Translations under genes and position numbers: made by a program
Part shown: in pieces, positions 24,422-35,652 of the stretch
Layout: each line of letters starts with the position of its first letter
Position numbering within the stretch: position 1 is the stretch's first letter
Origin: Lasiodiplodia sp. COLG20
Taxonomy: Eukaryota > Ascomycota > Dothideomycetes > Botryosphaeriales > Botryosphaeriaceae
DNA: 64,000 nucleotides
Direction: 5' to 3'
Assembly: GCA_009801085.1 (NCBI GenBank)
Contig: VNWV01000023.1
Location: 62,001 to 126,000, forward strand
Notes under the pieces: generated by a model
What the model was told of the DNA's origin: nothing
Database searches by the model: none
Seen by the model: the letters and a program-made list of their open reading frames with translations, nothing else

Positions 24422-27151
24422 ATGGCCGTACAGCTGATTGATGTCCGCTTCGAGCACCATCCAGATGGATTTGGCATTGGAACGGCTGCCCCTCGCTTGT
24501 CCTGGCGCTTCGCCCACGGAGCTCCACCCGCGCAGAACTGGAAACAGACTGCCTACGAAGTCGAAATTTCAAGAGCTGCAAGCTCGGTAGCAAAGTCGTT
24601 CCACGTCGATTCTACAAGTTCAATTCTGAATCCTTGGCCAACCGACCCACTGGCATCTCGAGAAAGAGTAGCCGTGCGTGTGAGGGCGTTCGGCAGCGGT
24701 GAGGTCGACGGCCGCAGATCGGATCCTGCACCCACGGAATGGACTTCCTGGCACGCTCTAGAGGCGGGCCTGCTACAGCGGTCAGACTGGTCGGCCAACT
24801 TTATCACGTCGACGATCGAGGATCCCAAAGACAAGCCGCACCGCCCTATCCTTTTCCGAAAATCATTTCACGCAAAGTCGTCCGAGAAGACGCGTGCGAG
24901 GCTCTACATCACCAGCCTAGGCATCTATGAGGCTCACGTGAACGGCCGTCGGGTCGGCGACTTACAGATGACGCCGGGCTGGACAAGCTACCGCCACCGT
25001 TTGCAGTACCAGGTCTTCGACGTAACGGATCTTCTTCAGCACGGCAAGAATGCCATTGGAGTTGAAGTGGCCGAAGGATGGTATGCGGGGAGGCTGACAT
25101 GGGGCAAGGGAATCCGCAACTTTTACGGCGATACGCTTGCGGTGCTGGCGCAGCTGGAGATACAGTACGAAGATGGATGTACACAGTGCGTCGTGTCGGA
25201 TGATTCCTGGAAGTCTCATCAGTCGGCTCTAGTGACGAGCGAGCTGTACGATGGGGAGGTGTTTGATGCCCGCCAGGAACCTGGAGACTGGACAAATCCG
25301 ACATTCTCCAAGCAGGACGACTGGCAGCCGTCACTCATTTACGACTTTCCAAAAACTGCACTCTTCTCTCCGGATGTCCCTCCTGTTCGCGTAACACAGA
25401 CCCTCCAACCACGTGACATCTTCAAAAGCAAGAGCGGGAAGACACTCGTCGACTTCGGCCAAAACCTTGTCGGCAAGATCCACATAAAATCATTACAGAA
25501 GCCTAAAGGCCATACAATCAGAATTAGGCACGCTGAGATTCTTGAGTACGGTGAGCTCGGCACACGACCTCTACACAATGCCAAGGCCGAAGATACCATC
25601 GTGTTTTCCAGCCGATCTCTCACCGAATGGACTCCGCGCTTCACCTTCCACGGCTTCCGCTACGTCCAAATCGAGGGATGGTCTTTGGACGACGAAGACC
25701 ACCCGACGAAGGAGAACATTACCGCCCTCGTTATACACTCTGACCTCGAGCGCACGGGTTACTTCAACTGCTCTGACAAGCTCGTCAATCGACTGCACGA
25801 GAATGTTGTTTGGAGTATGAGGGGCAACTTTCTCTCCATACCAACCGACTGCCCCCAGCGCGACGAGCGCCTCGGCTGGACCGGTGACATCCAGGTCTTC
25901 TCCCCAACCGCGTCCTTCCTCTACCGTAGCGTCGGCTTTCTCGCCAACTGGATGAAAGACGTGGCCGCCGAGCAGGAGGTCAAGGACGGCATTGTGCCCC
26001 TCGTCGTGCCCGACGTCCTTAGCACGACTAGCTGGCCTAGCGTCCCGCAGGCCGTCTGGGACGACGTCGCCATCATGGTTCCCTGGACGCTGTACCAGTG
26101 GTCTGGCGATGCCGAGGTCCTCCGCCGCCAATACCGCTCTATGCGCGTCTATCTCGACCAGTCGATCCGCCGCGGGCCTGACGGCCTATGGGACCCGGAC
26201 CTATGGCAGCTGGGCGACTGGCTCGACCCCAACGCCCCGCCGCACGAGCCCGGCCTTGCCCGCACAGATGGTACGCTCGTCGCCGATGCCTACCTCGTGC
26301 ACGTTACGCGCATCATGGCCCGGGTCAGCGCCGCCATCGGCAGGCCCGCAGAGCAGGCATCTTACCAGCTGCAGTACGCCCGGCTCCAACAGGCCTTCGC
26401 CCACAAATATATCGCGCCATCCGGCCTCGTCGTCGGCGACTCGCAGACTGCCCTCGCGCTTGCCCTGTCCTTCGGCCTCCATCACCAGAACGGCTCCGAC
26501 GCGGCCGACGATCAAGTACAGGTCGAAGCCGCGGCCGCCCGCCTCGCCCGTCTCGTCCGATACTCCAAGTTTCACGTCTCTACCGGCTTCGCCGGCACCC
26601 CGCTCGTGCTGCACGCGCTGTCGTCCACCGGCCACGCGCAGCTTGCGTACCGCATGCTGCTCGAGGAGAAGTGCCCCTCGTGGCTGTACCCGGTTACCAT
26701 GGGCGCGACGACCGTCTGGGAGCGCTGGGACAGTATGCTACCGGACGGGAGCATCAATCCGGGCGAGATGACCAGCTTCAACCATTATGCGCTGGGCTCG
26801 GTGGCAGCGTGGCTGCATGGTGTCGTGGGGGGCGTTGAAACGGTGGAGCCAGGGTGGAGAAGGTGGAGGGTTAGGCCAGTGCCGGGCGGTACGGTAACCA
26901 GCGCCGAGGTAAGGTTTGAAAGCCCGTACGGGAGGGTTGCGGCGGAGTGGAAGGTCGTGGATGGGGAAACTTTTATGCTAAAGGTGGAAGTACCACCAGG
27001 GACGGAGGCTCTAATGGTTTTGCCAGGGCAGAAGGATGAAGAGGGCGTATGGGTTGGATCGGGGGTGCATGTGAGGGAGACAGATTACCAAATGCCCGGG
27101 GAGTGGCCTCCAAAGGCCATGTATACCCAGTTTCAGGAAGGATTGCAATAG
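24422..27151 (+). CDS. alpha-L-rhamnosidase, glycoside hydrolase family 78
   Basis: A single-exon gene of 909 residues that removes terminal alpha-L-rhamnose from plant glycosides or pectin fragments by an inverting mechanism. In order: an N-terminal beta domain (GTAAPRLSWRFA near residues 20-32), a carbohydrate-binding-like N domain (WYAGRLTWGKG, YDGEVFDAR near 220-285), and the GH78 (alpha/alpha)6 barrel. The barrel carries the acid-site motif DCPQRDERLGWTGD near 475-488 and the base-site motif GATTVWERWD near 762-771. A C-terminal beta domain follows. The start at 24,422 was chosen because family similarity begins at MAVQLIDVRFEHHPDG and the context is good; the frame is open 42 codons further upstream. 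No signal peptide is visible, so an intracellular enzyme is likely, acting on imported rhamnosides. All key motifs are intact. Confidence 0.93.
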   Translation: MAVQLIDVRFEHHPDGFGIGTAAPRLSWRFAHGAPPAQNWKQTAYEVEISRAASSVAKSFHVDSTSSILNPWPTDPLASRERVAVRVRAFGSGEVDGRRSDPAPTEWTSWHALEAGLLQRSDWSANFITSTIEDPKDKPHRPILFRKSFHAKSSEKTRARLYITSLGIYEAHVNGRRVGDLQMTPGWTSYRHRLQYQVFDVTDLLQHGKNAIGVEVAEGWYAGRLTWGKGIRNFYGDTLAVLAQLEIQYEDGCTQCVVSDDSWKSHQSALVTSELYDGEVFDARQEPGDWTNPTFSKQDDWQPSLIYDFPKTALFSPDVPPVRVTQTLQPRDIFKSKSGKTLVDFGQNLVGKIHIKSLQKPKGHTIRIRHAEILEYGELGTRPLHNAKAEDTIVFSSRSLTEWTPRFTFHGFRYVQIEGWSLDDEDHPTKENITALVIHSDLERTGYFNCSDKLVNRLHENVVWSMRGNFLSIPTDCPQRDERLGWTGDIQVFSPTASFLYRSVGFLANWMKDVAAEQEVKDGIVPLVVPDVLSTTSWPSVPQAVWDDVAIMVPWTLYQWSGDAEVLRRQYRSMRVYLDQSIRRGPDGLWDPDLWQLGDWLDPNAPPHEPGLARTDGTLVADAYLVHVTRIMARVSAAIGRPAEQASYQLQYARLQQAFAHKYIAPSGLVVGDSQTALALALSFGLHHQNGSDAADDQVQVEAAAARLARLVRYSKFHVSTGFAGTPLVLHALSSTGHAQLAYRMLLEEKCPSWLYPVTMGATTVWERWDSMLPDGSINPGEMTSFNHYALGSVAAWLHGVVGGVETVEPGWRRWRVRPVPGGTVTSAEVRFESPYGRVAAEWKVVDGETFMLKVEVPPGTEALMVLPGQKDEEGVWVGSGVHVRETDYQMPGEWPPKAMYTQFQEGLQ

Positions 27152-28062
27152 AGGACTCTTATTTACTTCAAGAGAGACTAGGGCAAGACTGTTTGATTTG
27201 CTTTCAATCGGAAAAAAAAAAAAAAAAAAAAAGTGAGAGGGATAATTTCCCCTGGTCAGAAAACAGTATTTTAAACATAACCGTCAAGCATGGCCTAGGC
27301 ATTCTCTCTATTAAATTTTTGTCTCTGCATCTCCACTACAAGCCCTTTAAGTAAATTTTCTATTTTTGCCTAACCTTCTTTTCGACTACCTCAAACACTT
27401 TTTCGTTCAGAATGACTATGCGCGACATGGCGGATGGGCTTGGAAGAGCGGCTGGTAGGAACAAATTCTGCAATAAGAGTAGAACAGTCGAGAAACTCTT
27501 TCTGTCCTGGGTTTCTTCTTCATCTAACGGATAGCATGTGGAGTAATGCACTCTTTCCCATAGAGCAGAACGAAACCCTGGGAAATAAACCGCTATACCC
27601 TTTTGTTAAAGCTAAACACATCGGCTTGTTAACTAAAGCCTCAGCTAATATCGAGGAGCCTTTGTTTGGTGGACTCTGGTATACCCCTAAGACAAAAAAA
27701 AAAAAAAAGGAAAGAAAGCTGTCACCGAACCCTAGTATAGCATGCAGAGACGTCGTTCCACGAGTAGTACGAAAATCGCATAGAGCGTAGCTTGCTCGTA
27801 AAGGACGTGAGAATTCTTAAGACCTGAATGGGGAAAAGGAAAACCAGTTACCTTCCCAAATTTCTTCAAAACCTGGCCTATGCATTTGATCGGACCGGCT
27901 CGTATAATTATTTAAAAATAGAAAAAAAAGTATCTGATGTGAAGGATTAAGACGTAGTGTTCTAGACATAAAACCAGCGCACTCCTCCTCCAGCGATAGT
28001 TTTCTAGTACTATTCAACTATTCTTTCAAATACAGACCCTTCTTCAGTCAGCCTTAATTAAA
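27152..28062. other. intergenic region, no supported gene
   Basis: This holds the 3' region of the rhamnosidase and two A-rich runs, at 27,212-27,232 (21 A) and 27,694-27,708 (15 A). Open frames here are short and show no family features. Confidence 0.6.
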
Positions 28063-28413
28063 ATGCACCTCTATTTCACTGCTGTTATACTCGCAGCTAT
28101 TACACCTAGCGCAGATGTCTAGTCTCACTACTCTAACGAAAACCCTAAGACTTGGACGGACGAAGCGGAGGCTTATGGAACGCAGGAGTGAGCTGGCTCC
28201 GGCACTACCGGTGGCACAGCTGTACATATGCAGAATAAGATTTCTGTGGGACTACCGCATTCTGATTGTCATGGTTTATATCTAACAGGTAAATGTAGGA
28301 GTGGACCCCAGCCGGCAATTGTAAGACTTAGACTCAGATTCATACGAGCTCTAATAGGAACGATGTTGGCTCTAGGCCTTAGTCGATCCAACTTCATTAT
28401 AGACTACTCGTAA
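28063..28413 (+). pseudogene. small secreted-protein-like relic with two stops
   Basis: The frame starts ATG with a hydrophobic leader (MHLYFTAVILAAITPSADV), then hits TAG at 28,120 where CAG would fit. It runs on with SHYSNENPKTWTDEAEAYGT, hits TGA within ten codons after that, and stays open to TAA at 28,411-28,413. The leader resembles a secretion signal, and the polar segment after it resembles small fungal secreted proteins. I do not recognise a family, and the C-terminal half may be non-coding. An intron near the second stop is possible. Confidence 0.35.
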
Positions 28414-29575
28414 TGGCAACATGAAAGCATAGTTTCTCTGTATCGGTCTCTACCATGGAACAATGCCAACAGCTATGTAAATGTTTAGAGCGCATTGCGG
28501 TATTTCCCAGGTTGTAATTAGAACGGATATCTGTCCTGTATAGTTCTAATTACGAGATATAACGCGTCATCAATACTCACGCGTCGTTAGTATAAATATC
28601 GACGGAGCTCCCGCTAACGAAGGGTAACGGGTCTGTCTAGAACATTCATGGCTTGTGGAAGTCTGTCACGACGTAGAGTGCAATGGCAGCGTCGAGCAAT
28701 CAGGGTAACGCAGGGAGAAATTCTCATAGGCTGCCGTCTTCTCTCGTAAAAGAAATCGATTGTGATCTGAACAGAGTCGGCGTCGGAGAGGTGAAGACAG
28801 AGTCACGGAACGAACTTATGGGCCGTCTTGGGCAACGGCTCAGGAGATGTAGGTGAAGACAAAGGCGAGGTTCAAGAACCTTCAGAGTAATTTCACAACC
28901 AAGAAGACCGTTAGTAGTGTTTGCTGTAAGTATATGCTACTTTCCTCGTACGCGGCGTGGACTGTGTGTTCCTCCACCAGGCGGCTTGGAGGGCCGATAT
29001 GACGGAGGACGCCAGTGAGGGGAATATGAGGACTAGAACGTGGGTTTATTTGTCTCAGAAAGAGAGTATAGAGTGGAAAGAGGTTCATGTGATGCAAAAA
29101 TCAGCTAGGATGTACTTAAGAATGACTTGCTGAATTTGCAGGACCTGTCACGCCAGACTGAGATCCAGCGGGCTTAGTTCGCTTCGATGGTCTGACCCTT
29201 CCTGTGGGAGCACAGATATCTGTTGATTACCTACGGGTCTGTATGCTTGACCACTGGTTCGCTGCACTTCTGTCGTGTTGGGAATAGGAAAGATTGTGGT
29301 TGTGTTGGGGCACCCGATCGCATTGCGGACATTCGGGCTCAGAGGACGAGACCTTTCTATGTGTTACATTGCTTTAGGGAGCCTATTGCGGCTTAGGGAC
29401 TAGTGGCACCTTAGATAGCAAATGTGTGGTTCTAGACGTAAAATGGCTTAGCACTGCATCCATACATAGAGCGGAAGCTTCGGATTCATGAGGGAAAGAA
29501 GCTAGTAGCTAGGATGGTACGTGATATACCTTTGCTCCGCCCGGCACTCGTGCCAGAATAGCGAAGGCCGGCCCT
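28414..29575. other. intergenic region, no supported gene
   Basis: Composition is ordinary for the island. Frames are short and lack recognisable motifs on either strand. The right part is the 3' flank of the NADPH oxidase. Confidence 0.55.
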
Positions 29576-31416
29576 TTAGAAATGCTCCTTCCAGAATCTA
29601 AAACGCACATCCGCGCTTGAAGCCCCCTTGCATGCACGCTTGATATCCCTTGCCGCGACTGCCGGCCCGCAGAAGTACACGCCAACCGTCATCTTCAAGT
29701 CACTCTCTATGCCAGCCATGAACGCCGGGCCCTGAGTCGTAATCCGGTCGCGAAGGCCGCACAGGAACTTTGCAAAGTCCGGCCTACCGAAGTTAGTGCG
29801 GCCCTTAAGCTGCGTGAGGGGATCTGTATCTGTGCCAACGCTGTTGAGCACGATGTTATTGGCTGTGTCCGTATCGATGCGCTGCGTCAAGTAGATGTGA
29901 ATATTGAGAAACTCGCCCCCAGCATTCAGCTGCTCAAGGCTCGCCAGCAGCGATTGAAACCACTCGAACGCCGCCGTGTCCTTGCAGATCCACATAAACT
30001 CGACACGCCGCAGCCGCGTTCGGCTACCGCGCGTGCGCGCATGGTAGATATTTTTAAGAATCGACGCCCACGGCGTTACTCCGATCCCCGTCCCGATTAG
30101 CACGGCCATCTCATTCTCGAACACATCCTCGGCGGGCGCCCCGTGCGGCCCGTCAACACGAATCACCGGCATCTCTTGTCCCGCGGCAAGAGCAACCTCG
30201 TAGATGCTTGTTGGATCCATGTCGTCGTACAACTTGGCTTGCGCAGGGCCCGCGCCGATAGCATCGGCGAAGGCGCGCGTCCAATCACCAACCTGCCGCA
30301 TGTGGACGGAGATGTAAGGATCGTAGGGGCATGACGTAATCGTGAAGGGATGCCATTGCTGCCCGCTAACGTCTGGGCAGTTGAGAAAGAGCCACTGGCC
30401 CGCTCTGTACCGCATCGACGGCTTGACAAACTGGATCTCTACGGCATCTGTTGAGATTAATTAGCATTACGTCTAGTAATAGATATCGAGCCCTGCGGTG
30501 GTGGTGGTCGATGTTGGAGTCAGACTTACTATACGGATGTCTCACCACTTTTACAATATTCGTCTCCCTCCGCACGCGTACCTCGCGGTACAGTCGCTCG
30601 ATGAAATATAAACCACCACCGACCAGCTCCCACCGCCACCCTTCGTACCCTAGGCAATGCTCCCAGAACATGTTCCCGGCAAGCGGCGAGATAGGATCGA
30701 CAACGTCGCGTATGAAGCAGCCGGTAGCGTGCGTGTATACTGCAAGGAGGAAGGGGATAAAGAGGTGGTGCGTGTACCAGAACGTCTCAAAGGACTGTTG
30801 CCGAATGCGCGTGTGCGCAGTGGTGTAGATCAGTAGCATGCACAGCAGCATTACGTGCCCCGTGATCCCACCCGCTTGCGCGTAGTGGATCTGCACCGCG
30901 AGTTCGGATCGCACCTGAGTGGCTTCGACGATAAAGAAGCTAAGACGCGTTAACTTCTATACGCTGCTGTAATGTTTGTAGCTGGGAAGTCAACGGTTAC
31001 TTACTTGACGTAGTGCCCGGCCGTGTGCATAACGGTGAAGAAGAGCATGACGTATGCCACCTGCCGGTGGAACCAAATGGACTCGTCCAGTGGCAGCCAG
31101 CGGATCTGAGGTCTGATGAGGCGGAGCAGCGTCCGGCACATTGGCAGGACGATTAGCATGGTATCTACTGTCAATACGAGGCCAGCTCCGCGAGAGATCC
31201 ACACCGAATACTGTAGCTGATTTAGTGGCGCTAGGCGCGGATCAGAAGCCTGCTTGTACCTTTGCAAGATGTTAGCGAAGTGTGAGAATAACTAAACGAG
31301 ATTTATTACCAGCCATAGGCGAAGAGAAAGATGTGCAGGCCGTAGAAGGAGGAATAAAAGGCGAGCTTCCGCGGCTCAAGATAGGGCTTCCACAGTGCTT
31401 GTGCGGCAACAGCCAT
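29576..31416 (-). CDS. noxB: NADPH oxidase, NoxB-type, intact
   Basis: Four exons (31,416-31,310; 31,259-31,005; 30,939-30,530; 30,447-29,576) with introns of 50, 65 and 82 bp join to 547 residues, the usual fungal Nox length. It is a membrane flavocytochrome that passes electrons from NADPH through FAD and two hemes to oxygen, making superoxide for differentiation and signalling. Visible features: a first helix (FYGLHIFLFAYGW), WISRGAGLVL, heme-helix histidines in WFHRQVAY, HTAGHYVN and FWYTHHLFIPF, FAD-binding HPFTIT, NADPH-binding IGTGIGVTPWAS, the CGP motif (VYFCGP) and the terminus FRFWKEHF. There is no EF-hand extension, so it is not NoxC-like. Wording around LPLDESIWFHRQ favours NoxB over NoxA. 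Fungal Nox needs NoxR and Rac partners, which are not in this window. No lesion is seen. Confidence 0.9.
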
Positions 31417-33278
31417 TGCGTCCCTCGGAGAGCTCGAGATGAAGCTATCGCTATATAACAAATTTAGAGATAGAGGGGGAAAAAAAGGCCGGAAAGTAAT
31501 AGATATCGTGTGAAGTACTAAAGAGTGAGGTAGGGCGTTTGGAAAACAACAGGCAGTAGATTGAACTCTTAGCGAACGTTCACCGAACGACTATATATAG
31601 CGGAAAGGGTACGCAGTCCCAAAGAGCGCCGAGCGCGACCGGAGTGGTATGAGCGGCAGGGGCGCGGAATGTGCGACACGCAAGTACGGGATTTTCATGC
31701 AGTGCCTGCAAAATCCTAGGTCTCTGCACCGAAACAGCTACCGCCTTTTTTTTTTTTTTTTTTCCCCTGGGGGGTTGGGGGCGAGTTTGAAGAAAGCGAG
31801 CCCGTATGGACTATGGTGAGAATACGACAGACGGACACCAAGGGTTTTCATCGCGAAATACTCGGCCGACGGCGCCAGATCTCTGAGAATGAAAGATGCA
31901 GGATTCGACGGGGGCCGTTTAAGGCCCTGCAAATTAGCGGTGGTGGAGGCAGGCGCTTAAGGATAATGGCACGCAGTGCGTCGCAGCCAAGGGACATGTA
32001 CGTAGAAAGAATTTACGTTTTGCAAGAGGTTCGCCTATTTTGTGGCGTGATTCGGCGAGCAGGTCGCGACAGAAAATTTTCCAGTTTTCTTCCTTTACAG
32101 TGTTGGTTGGCAGGGAACGAAAGCAAAGTAAAGCTCGTAGCCAACCGCATAAACGCTTAGTAAAGATATACTAAGAATGAATACGGCAGCTGAGCAGAAA
32201 GCCTACCCCATCTTGTGGGTTCGACAAGTGCGAAAATAGCGATCGAATGCCAAATGATGGCAGTTATGAGATGCGGGCATGTGCAGCTAGCGATGGACTT
32301 GCTCGGGACGGTTTCGCACTGTGGACATGGAGGTGGAGAAGCGGAGTGGGGTAGGAGCCCAAATTAAGCAGCATATCCCGCTAAGACCACGGTTTTCTTG
32401 GCGGAATATAATGCCTAATATGGTTAAAGGTGCTAACGCTTTGGGGAAAGCCGGCCTCGACGGTGAAGGTTCGCACCAACTCAAATTTGGACACTCATCT
32501 TCTCCCGACCGTTACATCTACGAAACTCATTCATTACCTGATTCACCTCGCGATGGTCGCATATCATAAACTAGCAATAGCAAGAGACGTCAAAAGTATA
32601 TGATGGTGCATAATTTGTAGGATCGTACAAGTGGAATGCATCCGCAATTCTACTCTAGATTATCCATACCGCATTACTCACTTCCCCAATCTAACACGCC
32701 ATGGTTGCCGACATTGTTACAGCGCAAGCATTGACAATTAATTTCTTGGCTAAAGCCCTGCGTACGTTTCCTACCAATAATATCTAGGCTCAATCCAGTG
32801 ATGACCCTCGACAACTCTCCCCTTTTAGACCGCTCTTTGGAAGCACGTTCACCACCGCATCACATGCACACAACTTCCGTCCCTCCTACAGAATCTGCGA
32901 ATTTATCACCACGATCTAACTTTTTGCACATGTCCATCCCAAAACCCGCGTGAATTACAACGTGAATTACAACAGCTACGAAAAAAAGATGCGTAGCTGA
33001 TGACCACCGGCTATATTGTGCCTGTATGACGCCGCTGTGGTACGCATAAGTTCGAGGTCAAGTCGGCATATTGACTATGCGGAAGCCGGGAGATTCTGAG
33101 GATCTAGTGTAGGAAAGAGGCATCTAAAAGAAAACCTTTTACTGTAGGCGAAGGTGCTCGGGAGTTTAAATTTCATCCTGTCTTAAACCAACTAATCCAT
33201 GCTCCTCACCAATCACTCCTTTGAAGACACATAGAGCATCAATACAAACAAAAGCTCACTGAAAAGCTGCTAGCGGAC
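31417..33278. other. intergenic region: Nox promoter side and 3' side of the SNG1-like gene
   Basis: The left part should hold the oxidase promoter. An 18-base T run lies at 31,746-31,763. A short tandem repeat lies at 32,949-32,972. Frames up to ~115 codons exist but show no family features or convincing splice structure. Confidence 0.5.
32949..32972. repeat. 12-bp perfect tandem duplication
   Basis: The unit cgtgaattacaa occurs twice head to tail. It is non-coding and probably a slippage product. Confidence 0.8.
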
Positions 33279-34799
33279 TTATGCTATACTCCGCGGCCGG
33301 CTCTGAGACCTACACATTCTCTCATCCCCTCGCGTGCCGAACGCCAGATCAAATGAAGGCCCCAGAGCTGTTGCTCTGCTCTCCGCACTTGTCAACCTGC
33401 GCAACTCTTTCTGTCTCTCCTTCACCATAGCCTCCTGTAGCCGCTCTACTTGAGGCAGATCCTCCTGCGCATCCTTCTCCTCCTTACCGGGCGGTTTAGG
33501 CACCGGATGTCCTAGCTCCAACAGCCTGTGTTGCACTTTCTTTTTGAAAGTATTCTCTTGCGCTTCCTCTGCAACAACCGCGTAATGGCAGCGGCGCCAG
33601 GCGCCTAAGATGCTCATGCCGATCCCAAAAACCTCGTACGTAAACATGATTGGTAGCGCATGGTGCAGCTGCGGATTGCAGCCACGAGACCACACGTCAA
33701 TAAGTACCTCGAAGATCTCGTGCGCAGGCAGCGCATATGACCACTTGTAGAATTCCGGCGCCAGCTCGAGCGGCACAAGGATCGACGCGAGGTTGAGCAT
33801 AGCCCAGGTGATCAGGGCCATGGGGATATACGGCGGCGGCAGCCAGATGGTAAAGATGTCAAGGACGAGGAAGTTGACGTGGGCGAAGAACCATAGCGAC
33901 ATCCACGTCAGGTAGAACTGGCCGGCCGAGACGTCCCAGCCTGCACGGAAGGCCCAGATAGCGCCAGTGGTGGATAGCGAGCCAGCAAAGGTGTAGGAAA
34001 GAGATATGGCGAGGCGTACGAGAGCGATGCGCAAAGGGTGGATGCGGGAGAAGATACGGAACTGGACGTATAGGCCGTTGATCGTGCCAAGAAAGAAAAA
34101 CCCTTGGATAAGTAGTAGTAGGATGACAAGGGAGTTGTAGATAATGCGAGAGCCCTGTGCCGTAGGTTGGATGTTGTCCGACATTAGGTGCCATGGGTCA
34201 GTGAAAATAGATATGGCTGTGGGTGAGGCTAATAGCTCCAGGGCACCTGTTCCATTAGCGGCAACGTAGGCATTACGAGCAGCTTCGGAAAGGATGCGCA
34301 TATTCGAAGCAATAGCGGAATCGGTAATGGTTGGGTATCTAGCTTGATTCTAGATAAAGGTCAGGACGTCTGATTTGTCGTAGGCGGTAGCCGCTCCTCT
34401 GGCCAACGCAGCTTCGAGACGACTGAAGGCATTTGAGGAGGAGAAAAGAGCAGCCCAGTAGTTGTCTCTGCAGACAGCGTGGCGTAGGTGGTCAGGCGTG
34501 GAGTAGTCAGTCGTCAGGTGCTCGACGAGAGTGGGAAAGTTGTGACCACGCAAAGACTGGTAGGCATCCCGTACGGCTTGGCCAATGATACCACCATCAT
34601 AATCAACGTAAAGGACTTTCAGGTTGTGAGTACGTGGGGACTGCTCCGATATGGCACCGAAAACATATGAAAAGATGCACAAGAAGAGCACCTGCAACAG
34701 AGCGTAATTTAATAGAGCAGCGCGTAGGAAGTTACGACGCGCCGGATAGACCGCGGGGTGGTGGCGGTGGTGGCGGTTTTCGAGGGCCCGAGGGTACAT
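33279..34799 (-). pseudogene. DUF3533/SNG1-like membrane protein with one in-frame TAG
   Basis: The minus strand encodes 506 codons in one exon except for a single TAG at 34,350-34,352 (codon 150). The N-terminal part has a membrane helix (NYALLQVLFLCIFSYVFG), then a luminal region (VLYVDYDGGIIGQAV, FSSSNAFSRLEAAL). After the stop the frame continues NQARYPTITDSAIASNMRIL, several helices (LLLLIQGFFFLGTING and following), and a charged cytosolic tail. This order fits the fungal SNG1-like family (DUF3533), linked in yeast to nitrosoguanidine resistance; the exact role here is unknown. The stop falls where TGG (Trp) fits, so it may be a RIP-type change, or a UAG that is edited to UGG during sexual development. 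An intron could not remove it: no GT-AG pair brackets it sensibly. Confidence 0.75.
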
Positions 34800-35208
34800 T
34801 TTTATGGTCGAAGTAGAAAGTTATCAAGGATGGATTAAAGTGGCTACCTCGTGTTTATATAAAGGCTAGGCCTCATGCGCTAACGGCTTCTCGTAATCGG
34901 CGACCACATCTTCGCGAATCGGCGAATCTCGGTTCGAAAGGCTAAGATACGAGTTTGATAGCGCGATCAACTGGGTGATGCTGAGAGGTCATGGTGAAAG
35001 GCGGGCGTATTGTTGTTACGCTGGCTTCTGACAGGTACACCAAGGGGGACGTAGGACTGGGCCGGGTAAGGTATTCAGCGTTACGGATCGGCGCGGAATG
35101 TTCCGGGTGCCGGCTTGTAGCAATTGTCCTTAATTACGTTTATAATTCTAGGGGGCTACTGAAAACCACTTAACCCATCAGAAGGAACGGGAATCAATCA
35201 ACACACCC

Positions 35209-35652
35209 TCAAATTAAAGCGAACTCGTATTTTGCAGCCCAATAATGCCTGACGATGGGGGCGGCTTCGCCACTGTTGGCGCGTCGCGACGCGCTGCACG
35301 TCATCAGGCCCGACAAAATTTGGCTTCCTATCTCTGTAATCATCATTCGAAGGTGCTTGAGCGTTTCGATAAGCTCCAGGTCAGCCGCGCTCTCCCTATT
35401 GGCGACATATACGGCTGCTGCCACGGTCTCGTCACCAGGCTCGCGAAAGCAGCTTAGCTCCGAGATCAACATAATGCTAAAATCGCTGAGGTCTTCGTCG
35501 TTTAGTAGGCTGTACTGCGCTGTCCTGCTCTTCCCAAATTCACGTGTACTGCGGCCCACCCATTCCGCTGGCGGGGCATTTCGCGCAAGAGCTTGTCGCA
35601 CTCTGGGTAGCCTCTGTCGTCTGTTCTGTATAGACCGCAGCAGGAAGCGCAC
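35209..35652 (-). CDS. hypothetical protein or fragment, 147 codons
   Basis: An open frame with a basic N-terminus (MRFLLRSIQNRRQRLPRVRQ) and a more protein-like C-terminal half (SIMLISELSCFREPGDE, LIETLKHLRMMITEIG). I recognise no family. It may be the surviving end of a larger decayed gene, since the DNA upstream on the same strand (35,660-36,150) has only broken frames. It may also be non-coding. Confidence 0.25.
   Translation of the reverse strand: MRFLLRSIQNRRQRLPRVRQALARNAPPAEWVGRSTREFGKSRTAQYSLLNDEDLSDFSIMLISELSCFREPGDETVAAAVYVANRESAADLELIETLKHLRMMITEIGSQILSGLMTCSASRRANSGEAAPIVRHYWAAKYEFALI

Noticed and set aside
25571..26838. Long frames on both strands inside the rhamnosidase gene
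   Set aside because: They are shadow frames caused by the GC-rich third positions of the true gene.
27212..27232. A run taken as a retrotransposon poly-A tail
   Set aside because: There is no LINE coding sequence upstream and no target duplication; similar A/T runs occur at 23,739, 27,694 and 31,746 as simple tracts.
27434..27790. 118-codon frame ending in a Lys run
   Set aside because: It runs through a simple A tract, has no family features and sits in intergenic DNA.
31813..32160. 115-codon plus-strand frame upstream of the NADPH oxidase
   Set aside because: No motif, no splice continuation and low-complexity surroundings; probably non-coding.
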